Both the position numbers and the translations under genes were made by a program. Below, one piece after another: positions 25,290 to 33,988 of a stretch of 64,000 bases of DNA (positions are counted from its first letter, which is position 1; each line of letters starts with the position of its first letter). The DNA is from Trueperella pyogenes (GTDB taxonomy: Bacteria > Actinomycetota > Actinomycetes > Actinomycetales > Actinomycetaceae): positions 806,001 through 870,000 of the forward strand of contig NZ_UHHW01000002.1 of NCBI RefSeq assembly GCF_900460345.1, in the 5' to 3' direction. The notes beneath the pieces are model-generated. The model was not told the DNA's origin, ran no database searches, and saw nothing but the letters and a program-made list of their open reading frames with translations.

Positions 25290-26696
25290 ATGTCGACTAG
25301 GAAGGTCACCCGATTCGGGGCCGTGTTTACGGTGGTAACCTTAGCGTCGCTCGGAGCGACTTCAGCTGCCAACGCTGATACACAGTCTGGTTTCAATGCG
25401 CCGGATAAGAACCACAGCGTGTCTCTGACCGTTCATAAGCATGAAGGTAACGAGAAGCTCGACAAGTATACAGGCCAGCAGCAACAACCACAGGGCAAGG
25501 CGATCGCTGGGGTAACTTTCACGGTTCAAGAGGCAGGTTTCGATGAAGGCAGCGGGTGCAAGTCTATAGACCTTGCTTTGCCGGCGAGCTGGGAAAAGAT
25601 CGCGAAGGCCAAGCCAGATTCTGTGTGTCTATTGAATGACCCGGTCAGCATGGAGACGAACGAAACCGGTATTGCCGAGTTCAAGCAGCTCAGCCAGAAG
25701 CTGTACAAGGTCACCGAGACTGCTGGCGGCAAGAACCTGATCAAGACGCCGTCGGCTCCCTTCTTGGTCACGCTACCGATGCCGGTCGATCCGAATAAGT
25801 GGGTATATGACGTACACGCCTACCCGAAGAATGTGTTGACGGAGCTGGACGATTTCACGAAGAAGGCCGCAGATCCGGCTGATGAAAAGGGTACGAAGAA
25901 GTTTGTTCCGGGTGCTTTGATTACGTGGACGATCGATGCGACGATCCCCAAGGTAGCCTTTGACTACACGGAAGTTACGATGACGGATACCGTTCCCGCC
26001 GGGCTGCAATTTAAGGCAGTTAAATCAGTGAAGCTCAGCGGTGAACCACTTGCTGCGACACAAGACTACACCGTCACTGACAGTAAAATCGTACTCACTG
26101 AGAAGGGCTTGGCAAAGTTGAACCCAGCCGCCAAGAAGAACGATGTTAAGGTCACCGTTGAGCTGGACACCACGGTCACTGACGCGATTCTCGACGGTAA
26201 GACCACGAACAAAGTTCAGCTCTCGCTCAATGGCAAAACCAAAGACGCCAATGGCGACACCTACTGGGGCAGCATCCAGCTGACCAAGCAAGACAAGGAT
26301 GCTCCGAATACGAAGTTATCCGACGCCGTATTCAGCATCTACGAAGGTAAGTGTGAAGCGAACGGCGCCGTCGTCGCAGAAAACCTGAAGACCGATCAGC
26401 AGGGTGTCTTCAAACAGAAGTTGTACATTGGAAATAAGGAAGACGCCACTAAGGACTACTGCCTGAAAGAGACCGCAGCACCGGCTGGCTACATACTCGA
26501 TAGTACTGGCATCGATTTTACGCTCAGCGTGGCTAACGATCAGTTCACGAAGAACGTCACCTTCGACAACGTGAAGGTCACCGGACCGCACCTTCCACTG
26601 ACGGGTGCGCAAGGAACCGCCTTGCTTACCGGTGCGGGAATCCTGCTACTCGCTGTGGGTGCGGGCACCGTGTACCACGCTCGTCGTCGTAGCTAA
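25290..26696 (+). CDS. Major pilin (SpaA/FimA type)
   Basis: A 468-residue pilin subunit. A signal peptide (1-29) precedes a pilin motif ending in WVYDVHAYPKN, where K180 should form the intersubunit isopeptide bond. A D2-type isopeptide domain follows (WTIDATIPKVAFDYTEVTMTD), then a C-terminal Cna-B-like domain with the E-box YCLKETAAPAGYIL. The sorting signal is LPLTG (435-439). The class C sortase downstream would polymerise it. It lies 65 bases after the tip gene, with a hairpin before the sortase gene. Confidence 0.92.
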   Translation: MSTRKVTRFGAVFTVVTLASLGATSAANADTQSGFNAPDKNHSVSLTVHKHEGNEKLDKYTGQQQQPQGKAIAGVTFTVQEAGFDEGSGCKSIDLALPASWEKIAKAKPDSVCLLNDPVSMETNETGIAEFKQLSQKLYKVTETAGGKNLIKTPSAPFLVTLPMPVDPNKWVYDVHAYPKNVLTELDDFTKKAADPADEKGTKKFVPGALITWTIDATIPKVAFDYTEVTMTDTVPAGLQFKAVKSVKLSGEPLAATQDYTVTDSKIVLTEKGLAKLNPAAKKNDVKVTVELDTTVTDAILDGKTTNKVQLSLNGKTKDANGDTYWGSIQLTKQDKDAPNTKLSDAVFSIYEGKCEANGAVVAENLKTDQQGVFKQKLYIGNKEDATKDYCLKETAAPAGYILDSTGIDFTLSVANDQFTKNVTFDNVKVTGPHLPLTGAQGTALLTGAGILLLAVGAGTVYHARRRS

Positions 26697-26706
26697 CCGT
26701 TAATAC

Positions 26707-26743
26707 TGAGGTGGGACGTCGGCATTCCCGGCGTCCCACCTCA
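26707..26743 (+). terminator. Hairpin between pilin and sortase genes
   Basis: A 12-base perfect stem (26707-26718 and 26732-26743) without a T-run. It sits ten bases before the sortase start and probably lowers sortase expression relative to pilin or stabilises pilin mRNA. Confidence 0.55.
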
Positions 26744-26753
26744 TAGCGAAGAT

Positions 26754-27632
26754 ATGCCTTCTAAACATCGACTAAAAACAGATCCGCGCACGTGGGAGTT
26801 CCCAAAGCTTCCGGCCATGGGTGCATTTATTATCGTCTTTGGGCTGCTGCTTCTTCTCTACCCGAGTACGGCTTCTTGGTTTTCCCAGCTTAATCAGTCG
26901 AAACTCATTCGCGAGCTAAACACCGACCACCACGCCTCCTCAACACATCGCGCTGTTGCAGATGCGCGAGAATACAACCGGTTATTGGTGGGTGGGGTCA
27001 TTGTCGAGGCGGACCAGCATAAGGCGACCGGCACCGTCCAGTCCGAAGGCCCATACGATTACTACTCGTTACTCAACGCGACCGATACCGGTATCATGGG
27101 ACGGCTACGCATAAAGTCCATTGGTGTTGACCTGCCGATATACCACGGCACCTCCGACTCGACGCTTGCTAAAGGAGTCGGTCACTTACGTGGAACGGCC
27201 CTTCCGGTTGGCGGAACCTCGCTCCGTCCTGTCCTTACCGCACACCGTGGCTTGCCTGAAGCGACTTTGTTCAATGATCTCGATCGGATCGCGGTGAACG
27301 ACACGTTTGTAGTCGAAGTCTTCGGAGAGGTATCCACGTATAAGGTTATCGAGACCCGAGTCATCGAACCGGATGATACGCAGGCGATTTCGGTTGAACA
27401 AGGTAAGGATCTCCTGTCTCTTATCACCTGCACACCGCTAGGCATAAACACGCACCGGATTCTTGTTACCGGAGAGCGGATCGTTCCGACTCCTATTTCG
27501 GACGCCAAGGCAGCGGGGGCAGCTCCGGAGATTCCAGGTTTTCCGTGGTGGGCTGTCATCGGAGGCAGCGTTGTGCTCGTCGTGATCAGCTATGTCGTCT
27601 ACGCAGGTTACAGCCAGGGGCGTCGTCGCTAG
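26754..27632 (+). CDS. Class C pilus sortase
   Basis: A 292-residue transpeptidase anchored by membrane segments near residues 24-42 and 264-286, the two-anchor layout of pilus-polymerising sortases. The catalytic residues are visible: H164 (LTAHRGL), C226 (LITCTPLG) and R235 (THRILVTG). LPIYHGTSD and VGHLRGTALPVGG are family blocks. The DP-[F/W/Y] lid motif usually found before Y..LLN is not evident; the corresponding stretch reads QSEGPYDYYSLLN. It should assemble the two upstream proteins into pili. Confidence 0.9.
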   Translation: MPSKHRLKTDPRTWEFPKLPAMGAFIIVFGLLLLLYPSTASWFSQLNQSKLIRELNTDHHASSTHRAVADAREYNRLLVGGVIVEADQHKATGTVQSEGPYDYYSLLNATDTGIMGRLRIKSIGVDLPIYHGTSDSTLAKGVGHLRGTALPVGGTSLRPVLTAHRGLPEATLFNDLDRIAVNDTFVVEVFGEVSTYKVIETRVIEPDDTQAISVEQGKDLLSLITCTPLGINTHRILVTGERIVPTPISDAKAAGAAPEIPGFPWWAVIGGSVVLVVISYVVYAGYSQGRRR

Positions 27633-27670
27633 AAGAAGATTAGCCCAGCGCTCGAGACGGAGAGCAATAG

Positions 27671-28606
27671 CTAGCTGTCCGTGTGACGCGTAAACTCATG
27701 CCACTTTATACCCAGCTGAAAACGGGAAGTGGCGGAGAAATATGCAAGAGCGTCAGCAACTCGCCGGGAAACTGTCCGCTGGCTCATCCCTAAGCGGCGA
27801 GAAATAGCTTCATCTGTGAGTCCAACGCTGAGAAGCTCAAGGACTGCTTTCACATCAGGGTTAAGGGGCAAAGCGTTGAGTTCAGCGATGTCTATGTCAG
27901 TCGGGACGTCAAATCCTCCGTCCCAGAGCATGTTGAACCCTGCGAGCAATACCTCGACGATGTTCGGGTTGCGTACCCACAATCCGCGCACTTCGGATTT
28001 GCGGGGGGGGGTGATAAGTAAAGCCTCCTTGTGATCAGCAATGAGCATCCTAAACGGGGTCTGTGGAATAACGCGAGCAATTTCGCCGCTGTTAACGCAG
28101 GCTCTAATCTGCTCAAGCTTGTCATATTCCATTAACGACTGAGCCGCGTAAATCGCGCGGCACGTGATGCCTTCCTTGAGCTTTTGTCGATACACGGCCG
28201 GAACCGGAGCCTTATTAAAGAATGGCGGATGATCGACGTAGGACAGTTCAGCTTTAACGTTTGCGATGAAATTGCTGTACCACCTGCTGATCTCTTGGGC
28301 GCTCGTCGTCGTCACATGGCACATTGACGTGTTTTGCTCTTCCATCGATTCGACAGTTCGAATCGCGCGTTTTAACTCATCGGAGCGGGCCAGCATCTGC
28401 GTGAGTTTGTCATTTAACAACGACGACGCCGGGAGCGGATAAGCCTTGCCGTCATTGAACTCGATTAGTTGCCGTTCTTCAAGCTCTGCCAAGTGCTTCG
28501 GATCGTGTTGTTGTTCGACGTTGAGGAGCATGTCGATATACGTCGTTTCGGCGTCGGCGGATACCCCGAGTTCCGTGAGAAGCTGGTGACGCTCCGATCC
28601 TTCCAT
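27671..28606 (-). CDS. HTH regulator next to the pilus cluster
   Basis: A 311-residue putative transcription factor. The C-terminus carries a LuxR/sigma-4-like helix-turn-helix (SVGLTDEAISRRLGMSQRTVSRRVADAL, abbreviated here by residues ~256-283). The N-terminal ~65 residues resemble a winged-helix domain, and the middle looks like the ligand region of TrmB/LuxR-type regulators. The start follows AGGAG. Codons 199-202 contain nine consecutive C bases, a possible slippage site. It is convergent with the sortase gene, so pilus control is an inference from position only. Confidence 0.7.
   Translation of the reverse strand: MEGSERHQLLTELGVSADAETTYIDMLLNVEQQHDPKHLAELEERQLIEFNDGKAYPLPASSLLNDKLTQMLARSDELKRAIRTVESMEEQNTSMCHVTTTSAQEISRWYSNFIANVKAELSYVDHPPFFNKAPVPAVYRQKLKEGITCRAIYAAQSLMEYDKLEQIRACVNSGEIARVIPQTPFRMLIADHKEALLITPPRKSEVRGLWVRNPNIVEVLLAGFNMLWDGGFDVPTDIDIAELNALPLNPDVKAVLELLSVGLTDEAISRRLGMSQRTVSRRVADALAYFSATSRFQLGIKWHEFTRHTDS
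28003..28011 (-). repeat. Homopolymer tract C9 inside a regulator gene
   Basis: Nine consecutive G on the plus strand, C on the coding strand, within the codons for T-P-P-R. Gain or loss of one base would frameshift the regulator about 110 residues before its end and remove the DNA-binding domain. Such tracts are typical of phase-variable genes. Confidence 0.7.
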
Positions 28607-28643
28607 GAGTTAACTCCTGCGAAGTGGAAATGGCCGTCAGCAT

Positions 28644-28952
28644 CTAGCGTTGCTGCTCAAGGAGCACATTGACTCTCTCAACCTTTGCGGTTAATTGGCC
28701 CGTGTAACCTGGCCGTATGTCGGCCTTCATCACCAGGGAGATGCGCGGGGTGCGCTTTTCCAGCTCTTCCACGCATGCTTTGACAACTGCCATGACCTCG
28801 TCCCACTCGCCTTCGAGAGTGGTGAACATCGACGTCGTCTCGTGGGGGAGACCCGACTCGTTGACTATTTTCACGGCGGCAGCGACTGCTTCGGAAACGG
28901 AACCGTCGGGCTGGTCGGATGTTTGCGGAGCAATGGAGAAAGCGAGAAGCAT
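28644..28952 (-). CDS. MTH1187/YqgV-family thiamine-binding protein
   Basis: A 102-residue cytosolic protein of the DUF77 family. The signature blocks are MLLAFSIAPQ at the start, SGLPHETTSMFTTLEGEWDEVM in the middle and the basic/acidic MKADIRPGYTG region. Structures of the family bind thiamine and form tetramers; the physiological role is not settled. A good ribosome site (GAAAGGA) precedes the ATG. No thiamine genes are adjacent. Confidence 0.8.
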   Translation of the reverse strand: MLLAFSIAPQTSDQPDGSVSEAVAAAVKIVNESGLPHETTSMFTTLEGEWDEVMAVVKACVEELEKRTPRISLVMKADIRPGYTGQLTAKVERVNVLLEQQR

Positions 28953-29050
28953 GGCGATCCTTTCTGAGACCTGTTATGAAAGATTCTATGCGGTTCTGCG
29001 AGGTTCGGCACTTTCATCTTAGCCTGCAATGAGCGTTATGGGTGTTCCCA

Positions 29051-29056
29051 TATAAT
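29051..29056 (+). promoter_or_regulatory. -10 element before the YgjV-like gene
   Basis: A consensus TATAAT lies 34 bases before the ATG at 29090, leaving room for a short leader with the GGAG ribosome site. The -35 region is not clear. Confidence 0.5.
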
Positions 29057-29089
29057 AGTGAAATTAGGACAAAAAGATCGGAGTAGAAA

Positions 29090-29704
29090 ATGCCGTTGTG
29101 GGAGTTTATTGGTTGGGCTGGATCGGTCCTCGTTATTGTGTCCTTAATGGTCCCGAGCGTTCGCCGTTTCCGGGTGCTCAATCTCTTGGGCTCGTTTATC
29201 GCTACAGTTTACAATATTTACTTTGGTATTTGGCCTTACGCTGCGATGAATGGCGTCATTGTCGCTATCGACGCGTACTGGCTGTGGAGGCTGACGCGCG
29301 AAGTCAATACCGAGCGAGGCTATGCCGTGGTGGAGACGGATCCCAACGGCGCCCTTGTGTCGCGATTTGTGGAGCGCCACGAAGAATCCATCAGTAAGGC
29401 GTTCCCAGAATTTTCGCCTGAGCAGCTGGCAGATGCGCGCGCTTTCTTCATCATGCACGACGACGAGGTCGTCGGCTTGTTTGGCATTCGCCCGGAGGAG
29501 AGCACCGGCCACATCGTAATCGACTTCGTCACTGAGCGCTTTCGGGATTTTACTCCGGGCACATTCCTTTATAACAACGAGCAGATCTTCACCGAGCTCG
29601 ACGTGACAGCGCTGGCGCTGCCCATGCGCGCGGCGACTGATCCGGTGTATTTTGCCAAGCAGGGCTTCGTCGATCAGGGCGAGATGCTCGTCCGCACAGT
29701 CTAA
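29090..29704 (+). CDS. YgjV-family membrane protein with C-terminal extension
   Basis: A 204-residue protein. The first ~75 residues contain about three membrane segments matching the YgjV family (FIGWAGSVLVIVSLMVPS, then LNLLGSFIATVYNIYFGIW). The remaining ~125 residues are cytosolic and end with DPVYFAKQGFVDQGEMLVR, reminiscent of the last strands of a GNAT acetyltransferase; that resemblance is weak. The stop codon overlaps that of the convergent pdxR gene. The function is unknown. Confidence 0.65.
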   Translation: MPLWEFIGWAGSVLVIVSLMVPSVRRFRVLNLLGSFIATVYNIYFGIWPYAAMNGVIVAIDAYWLWRLTREVNTERGYAVVETDPNGALVSRFVERHEESISKAFPEFSPEQLADARAFFIMHDDEVVGLFGIRPEESTGHIVIDFVTERFRDFTPGTFLYNNEQIFTELDVTALALPMRAATDPVYFAKQGFVDQGEMLVRTV

Positions 29705-31008
29705 TCGGTCTCGCCCGCGGAGAGCGGGATCAGTTTTCTGAGCACCTCGAGCGCGCCTACGAGCTTCTCGCGGCTTCCCCCTCCGAGCCCGACGACGACG
29801 CCGGAGCGCCCGTCACCTGTAGACCAGTATTTGGCGAGGGATTCGACAGCGAGTCGGTGCGCGCGGGCATGTGCGAGAACGTGTGCTTCGGCGTCGGCAG
29901 AAAGTTCAATGATGGCACCGAGGCCGCCGTCCATAGCGAAGCCGTCGGGGAAGATGCGCTCGAAGACCCCACGTCGGTATGTGTACTCGCGGCGCATGCG
30001 TGCCGTGTGGCGGCGGAGCCCGTCTGCGGCGAGAAAGTGGGCGAGGGCATCTTGCGCGATACCGGAAACCGGCATCAGGTGCTTTGCGACATCCGCGCGT
30101 AGTGATTCCGGCACAATGACGTATCCCAGTCCGAGCGCGGGGGTGAGCGTTTTGGCGAAGGATCCGAGGAGGACAGTTCCGGTCGGGTCGAGTGCGACGA
30201 GTGCGGGGTGGGCGGCGCGCAACTCGGAGTCATAGTCGTCTTCGATGAGGAAGGCTCCTGGCGTGGAGTGCCGCCATTCTACGAGGTTACGACGCCGTTC
30301 GGCCGGCATCTGTGTGCCGTAGGGGAACTGGTGGTTGGGCGTGACGAGCGCGGCTGTTGGTGCGATCTTTTGCAGGATATTTAAAGACATGCCAGCGCCG
30401 TCGGTCTTGGCCATAACGGTCTGCCAGCCGACCGACTCTGGGACTGCGCACAGCGACGCGAAGCCGGGATCCTCCACGGCGAGCCGAGCGCGCGTGGTGG
30501 TCAGGGCAGTGAGCGTGGCGCGCAGACCGTCTCGCGCGCCCGCAGTGATGAGGATGGCTTCGGGCGCGATTGACATAGCGCGACTGAGCCGGAAGTGCTC
30601 GGCTAGCAGGTGGCGAAGTCGAGGAGAGCCTGGGCTGGGGTAGGCGTGTGGTTCGGCGGCGGCAGCCCGCCACGCAGCTCTCCATGCGGAGGAAGTAACA
30701 GCTTCCAGGGGAGCACCTGGGCGCAGCATGGTCGGTGCGTCGCGGACGCGGGCTCTAGGGGCGGCGTCGGGCGGGGTAAGAACGCTCGAACGGAGCGCCA
30801 GGTCAGGATGGATCCGCGTCCCGCCGCGGCTGGTGAGGAGGATGCCTTCGCCTGCCAGCTGCTCGTAGGCAGTGACGATTGACCCGCGGGAGACGCGCAG
30901 TTGATCGGCGAGCGCGCGGCTCGAAGGCAGGCGATCGCCGGGGCCGAGAGCCCCCGATTCGAGGCGCCTGCGGATGTCGGCAACGATGCGAGCCGGGATG
31001 GATGACAC
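29701..31008 (-). CDS. pdxR: PdxR, MocR-type regulator of vitamin B6 synthesis
   Basis: A MocR/GntR-type regulator of 435 residues: a winged helix at the N-terminus (LPSSRALADQLRVSRGSIVTA) fused to a fold-type I aminotransferase domain with the PLP lysine in LLGSFAKTLTPA. PdxR senses PLP and activates pdxS transcription. The GTG at 31008 is preferred over the GTG at 31023 because GGAGG lies six bases before it. It is divergent from pdxS across a region with TGGTCT repeats, the usual arrangement for this pair. Confidence 0.88.
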   Translation of the reverse strand: MSSIPARIVADIRRRLESGALGPGDRLPSSRALADQLRVSRGSIVTAYEQLAGEGILLTSRGGTRIHPDLALRSSVLTPPDAAPRARVRDAPTMLRPGAPLEAVTSSAWRAAWRAAAAEPHAYPSPGSPRLRHLLAEHFRLSRAMSIAPEAILITAGARDGLRATLTALTTTRARLAVEDPGFASLCAVPESVGWQTVMAKTDGAGMSLNILQKIAPTAALVTPNHQFPYGTQMPAERRRNLVEWRHSTPGAFLIEDDYDSELRAAHPALVALDPTGTVLLGSFAKTLTPALGLGYVIVPESLRADVAKHLMPVSGIAQDALAHFLAADGLRRHTARMRREYTYRRGVFERIFPDGFAMDGGLGAIIELSADAEAHVLAHARAHRLAVESLAKYWSTGDGRSGVVVGLGGGSREKLVGALEVLRKLIPLSAGETD

Positions 31009-31038
31009 TCGATACCTCCACACGGCGCGACGGCGTCG

Positions 31039-31103
31039 TGGTCTAAAAAACTGAAATAAAACTGGTCTTAATCTTAGACCACTTGTGGAGATGAGAATGG
31101 TCT
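31039..31103. promoter_or_regulatory. PdxR operator region
   Basis: The hexamer TGGTCT occurs at 31039-31044, 31063-31068 and 31098-31103, and its complement AGACCA at 31076-31081. The middle pair forms the palindrome TGGTCT-N7-AGACCA. Direct plus inverted repeats between pdxR and pdxS are what MocR dimers bind. Confidence 0.7.
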
Positions 31104-31993
31104 ACATGGATAGTGAAATTGGATCACCACTGGTCAAACGCGGACTCGCGGACATGCTCAAGGGCGGCGTCATCATGGACGTCGTCACCGCCGAACAGGC
31201 GAAAATTGCCGAGGAGGCCGGTGCGGTCGCTGTCATGGCCCTCGAACGCGTGCCTGCAGACATCCGGGCCCAAGGCGGCGTGGCGCGCATGTCCGACCCG
31301 GACCTCATCGACGATATCATCAGCGCAGTCTCGATCCCCGTCATGGCCAAAGCCCGCATCGGCCACTTCGTGGAAGCCCAAGTGCTGCAGGCGCTCAAGG
31401 TGGACTTCATCGACGAATCCGAAGTGCTCTCACCCGCCGACTACGTCAACCACATCAACAAGCGCGACTTCACGGTGCCTTTCGTGTGTGGCGCGACCAA
31501 CCTTGGCGAGGCACTGCGGCGCATCGCCGAAGGCGCTGCCATGATTCGCTCCAAGGGCGAAGCGGGCACGGGCGACGTCTCGGAGGCCACCAAACACATC
31601 CGCACAATCAACAAGGAGATCGCGGCGCTCGCGAGCCTGACCGACGACGAACTATTCGTTGCCGCCAAGGAGCTGGCCGCGCCTTATGACTTGGTTCGCG
31701 AGGTAGCCAGCACCGGCAAGCTCCCCGTGGTGCTCTTTGTGGCCGGCGGCGTCGCCACACCCGCCGACGCCGCTATGATGATGCAGCTCGGTGCCGATGG
31801 CGTCTTTGTTGGATCGGGCATCTTCAAGTCCGGCAATCCGTGCGCCCGCGCCGCCGCGATCGTCAAGGCCACCGCCTACTACGACGACCCGGCCGTGATC
31901 GCCGAAGTCTCACGGGGACTGGGCGAAGCAATGGTGGGCATTAATGTTGCCGACCTTCCCGCACCCCACCGACTCGCCGAGCGCGGGTGGTGA
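31097..31993 (+). CDS. pdxS: Pyridoxal 5'-phosphate synthase, PdxS subunit
   Basis: A ~298-residue (beta/alpha)8 barrel that makes PLP from ribose 5-phosphate, glyceraldehyde 3-phosphate and ammonia. [27 protein letters not shown], which runs across residues 14-40, and the segment MSDPDLI are diagnostic; catalytic lysines lie in MAKARIGH and further on. The ammonia comes from the glutaminase PdxT, which is not adjacent here. Start codons at 31085, 31091 and 31097 are possible; 31097 has GGAG six bases before it. Confidence 0.93.
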   Translation: MVYMDSEIGSPLVKRGLADMLKGGVIMDVVTAEQAKIAEEAGAVAVMALERVPADIRAQGGVARMSDPDLIDDIISAVSIPVMAKARIGHFVEAQVLQALKVDFIDESEVLSPADYVNHINKRDFTVPFVCGATNLGEALRRIAEGAAMIRSKGEAGTGDVSEATKHIRTINKEIAALASLTDDELFVAAKELAAPYDLVREVASTGKLPVVLFVAGGVATPADAAMMMQLGADGVFVGSGIFKSGNPCARAAAIVKATAYYDDPAVIAEVSRGLGEAMVGINVADLPAPHRLAERGW

Positions 31994-32020
31994 AACGTCG
32001 CTTGTCTTAGGGCAGCGAGT

Positions 32021-32100
32021 GTGTTGAGCGCGTATCCAGTAACGCGCTCAACACCGATTTATCTGCAGTTGTTTTTGGCATGGCAGAGTATGCCAAAAAC
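32021..32100. terminator. Two hairpins after pdxS
   Basis: A 13-base perfect stem (32021-32033 and 32042-32054) is followed by a second, 10-base stem (GTTTTTGGCA at 32071-32080 with TGCCAAAAAC at 32091-32100). They separate convergent genes and could terminate each in turn. Confidence 0.6.
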
Positions 32101-32106
32101 GTGCGC

Positions 32107-32349
32107 TTAATCCACTGGCCAGACAATGATGGATAAAACCCGTAAAAGGATTAATGCAACGACAAGAGAGGCGATCGAGCTAGCCACGATGCCGAGAATG
32201 CTCGGCCATTTAACTTCGGGATTCTTGCGAAGCTCATCACGGCAAATGGAAAGCGCAGCGATCTGCGGAATGATGAGGACAAAAAAGAAAATGCTGAGCA
32301 GCCCGACGACCATTCCTGTCCAGTACACTCGCTGTGGTTGCGTATTCAT
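32107..32349 (-). CDS. Small two-span membrane protein
   Basis: An 80-residue protein with two hydrophobic segments (about residues 9-32 and 50-77) joined by a short charged loop containing CRDELRKNPEV. It resembles the DUF4190-like family of small actinobacterial membrane proteins but no firm family is recognised. The ribosome site is weak. No operon partner is present. Confidence 0.5.
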   Translation of the reverse strand: MNTQPQRVYWTGMVVGLLSIFFFVLIIPQIAALSICRDELRKNPEVKWPSILGIVASSIASLVVALILLRVLSIIVWPVD

Positions 32350-32493
32350 ATCTATCTCACAATGTTATGGCACTGCTCGCCCCTGAACAGTCCGCTTACA
32401 GGAAGTCTAACGCATCGATGTCCGATTTTCATGTGTTGTTACCCTGGCCTTTCTTTGGATGGGCCTTCAACCGATTTCGAGTACAATCTTCGG

Positions 32494-33846
32494 GTGACTG
32501 AACGATTTCCCTACATTCGCCGCCGCAGGCGTCCAGAGGTGCTCGCGCCCGCAGGTAACCTTGAAACCTTGAAGACTGCCTTCGACTTTGGCGCCGACGC
32601 CGTCTACTTCGGCGGCCAGGAATTCGGCATGCGATCAGCGCCGAAGAACTTCACTCTCACCGACGTCGCCGAGGCGGTTTCCTACGCTCACGAGCGTAGC
32701 GGGCGGGTTTTTGTCACATGTAATATCTTGCCCAGGTCATCAGAGGTGCCCTCGATGAACGAATACATGGGGCAGCTGGGGGAGATTGGCGTTGATGCCC
32801 TGATCGTCACCGACATCGGTGTGCTGATGGCTGCGCGGAAGGTCGCGCCGAATACGGAGATTCACATCTCTACCCAGGCGGGTGTGACGAATTATCAAGC
32901 GGCCAATGCGCTGGCACAACTGGGCGCGACGCGCGTCGTCCTCGCCCGTGAGCTGAGCCTTGCAGATATCCGGGAGCTGCGCGCCCACACCCCGCCCGAT
33001 CTAGAGATCGAGGCTTTCGTGCACGGCTCCATGTGTATGGCTTTCTCCGGGCGGTGCCTGATTTCGCAGCACACGACTGGGCGCGACGCCAACCACGGCG
33101 ATTGCGCCCAGTCGTGCCGATACAAGTACCACGTAGTCGAAGAACGCAGACCTGGGCAGTTCATACCCGTTGAGATCACAGATCAAGGTACGTTCCTGTT
33201 CAACTCCAACGACATGAATACGCTTATGCACATTGACGACATTCTCGATGCCGGCATCACCTCACTCAAGATTGAAGGGCGTGCTAAGAGCGCCTACTAT
33301 GTGGCGGCGATGGCGAACGCCTACAAGAGCGCCGTCAACGAATACATGGTCCAGCGTGGTTTTGAGGCCGCTGACGGTGGGACGCTGGTACCTTTTCATG
33401 ACCAGGTCCACCTTCCCGCCGTCGGAGCTCGGCCAGCCACACCAATCACGTTCTCGCCGTGGCTGGCTGAGGAACCATACAAGGTCACCCACCGAGCCTA
33501 TTCCTCGGGCTTCTACTATCCGGACAGTCCTGCCAGTGAAGAGGTGAACAAAGGCGGCTATATCAACGACTGGCTCCTCGCGGGCATCGCCAGGCATTAC
33601 GATGCCGAGGCTGGCCGTCTCTACCTGCACGCGAAGAACAAGCTTGTGCCAGGAAAAGAGATGGAGATTTTGTTCCCTGGCTCGGCTCCGGTGGCTATGG
33701 CTGTACCCGAGGGTTTAATGGATGCGGCAGGTCATCCGGTGGCAGAGATCAACCACCCGGCACGGGAGTTTTCGATGCCGTGCCCAGTACCAATCCCAGC
33801 AGGAGCGATGATCCGGGTGCGGGCACGCCTCCATCACGCGGGTTAG
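32494..33846 (+). CDS. U32-family peptidase / tRNA hydroxylation protein-like
   Basis: A 450-residue U32 protein. RPEVLAPAGNLETLKTAFDFGADAVYFGG is the conserved start (about residues 12-40), and EAFVHGSMCMAFSGRCLIS with DCAQSCRY supplies the conserved cysteines likely to hold an Fe-S cluster. The E. coli relative YegQ/TrhP hydroxylates wobble uridine in tRNA, a more likely role than proteolysis. The GTG at 32494 is chosen because the family pattern begins right after it; an in-frame start further upstream adds unrelated sequence. Confidence 0.85.
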   Translation: MTERFPYIRRRRRPEVLAPAGNLETLKTAFDFGADAVYFGGQEFGMRSAPKNFTLTDVAEAVSYAHERSGRVFVTCNILPRSSEVPSMNEYMGQLGEIGVDALIVTDIGVLMAARKVAPNTEIHISTQAGVTNYQAANALAQLGATRVVLARELSLADIRELRAHTPPDLEIEAFVHGSMCMAFSGRCLISQHTTGRDANHGDCAQSCRYKYHVVEERRPGQFIPVEITDQGTFLFNSNDMNTLMHIDDILDAGITSLKIEGRAKSAYYVAAMANAYKSAVNEYMVQRGFEAADGGTLVPFHDQVHLPAVGARPATPITFSPWLAEEPYKVTHRAYSSGFYYPDSPASEEVNKGGYINDWLLAGIARHYDAEAGRLYLHAKNKLVPGKEMEILFPGSAPVAMAVPEGLMDAAGHPVAEINHPAREFSMPCPVPIPAGAMIRVRARLHHAG

Positions 33847-33866
33847 GACCGTAGGCGTTGATCTTC

Positions 33867-33920
33867 GGGACGATTTTGGGCCGATCTTCACATATATGAA
33901 GATCGGCCCAAAATCGTCCC
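33867..33920. terminator. 24-base perfect hairpin after the U32 gene
   Basis: Arms at 33867-33890 and 33897-33920 pair over 24 bases with a six-base loop. No T-run follows. Its position 20 bases past the stop indicates a transcript end or 3' stabiliser. Confidence 0.65.
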
Positions 33921-33988
33921 ACAGACTGCTGCCTTATCGGCTATCGGACTAACTTGCTTGGCGATCATGGCGGCCATATCTTCGACGT

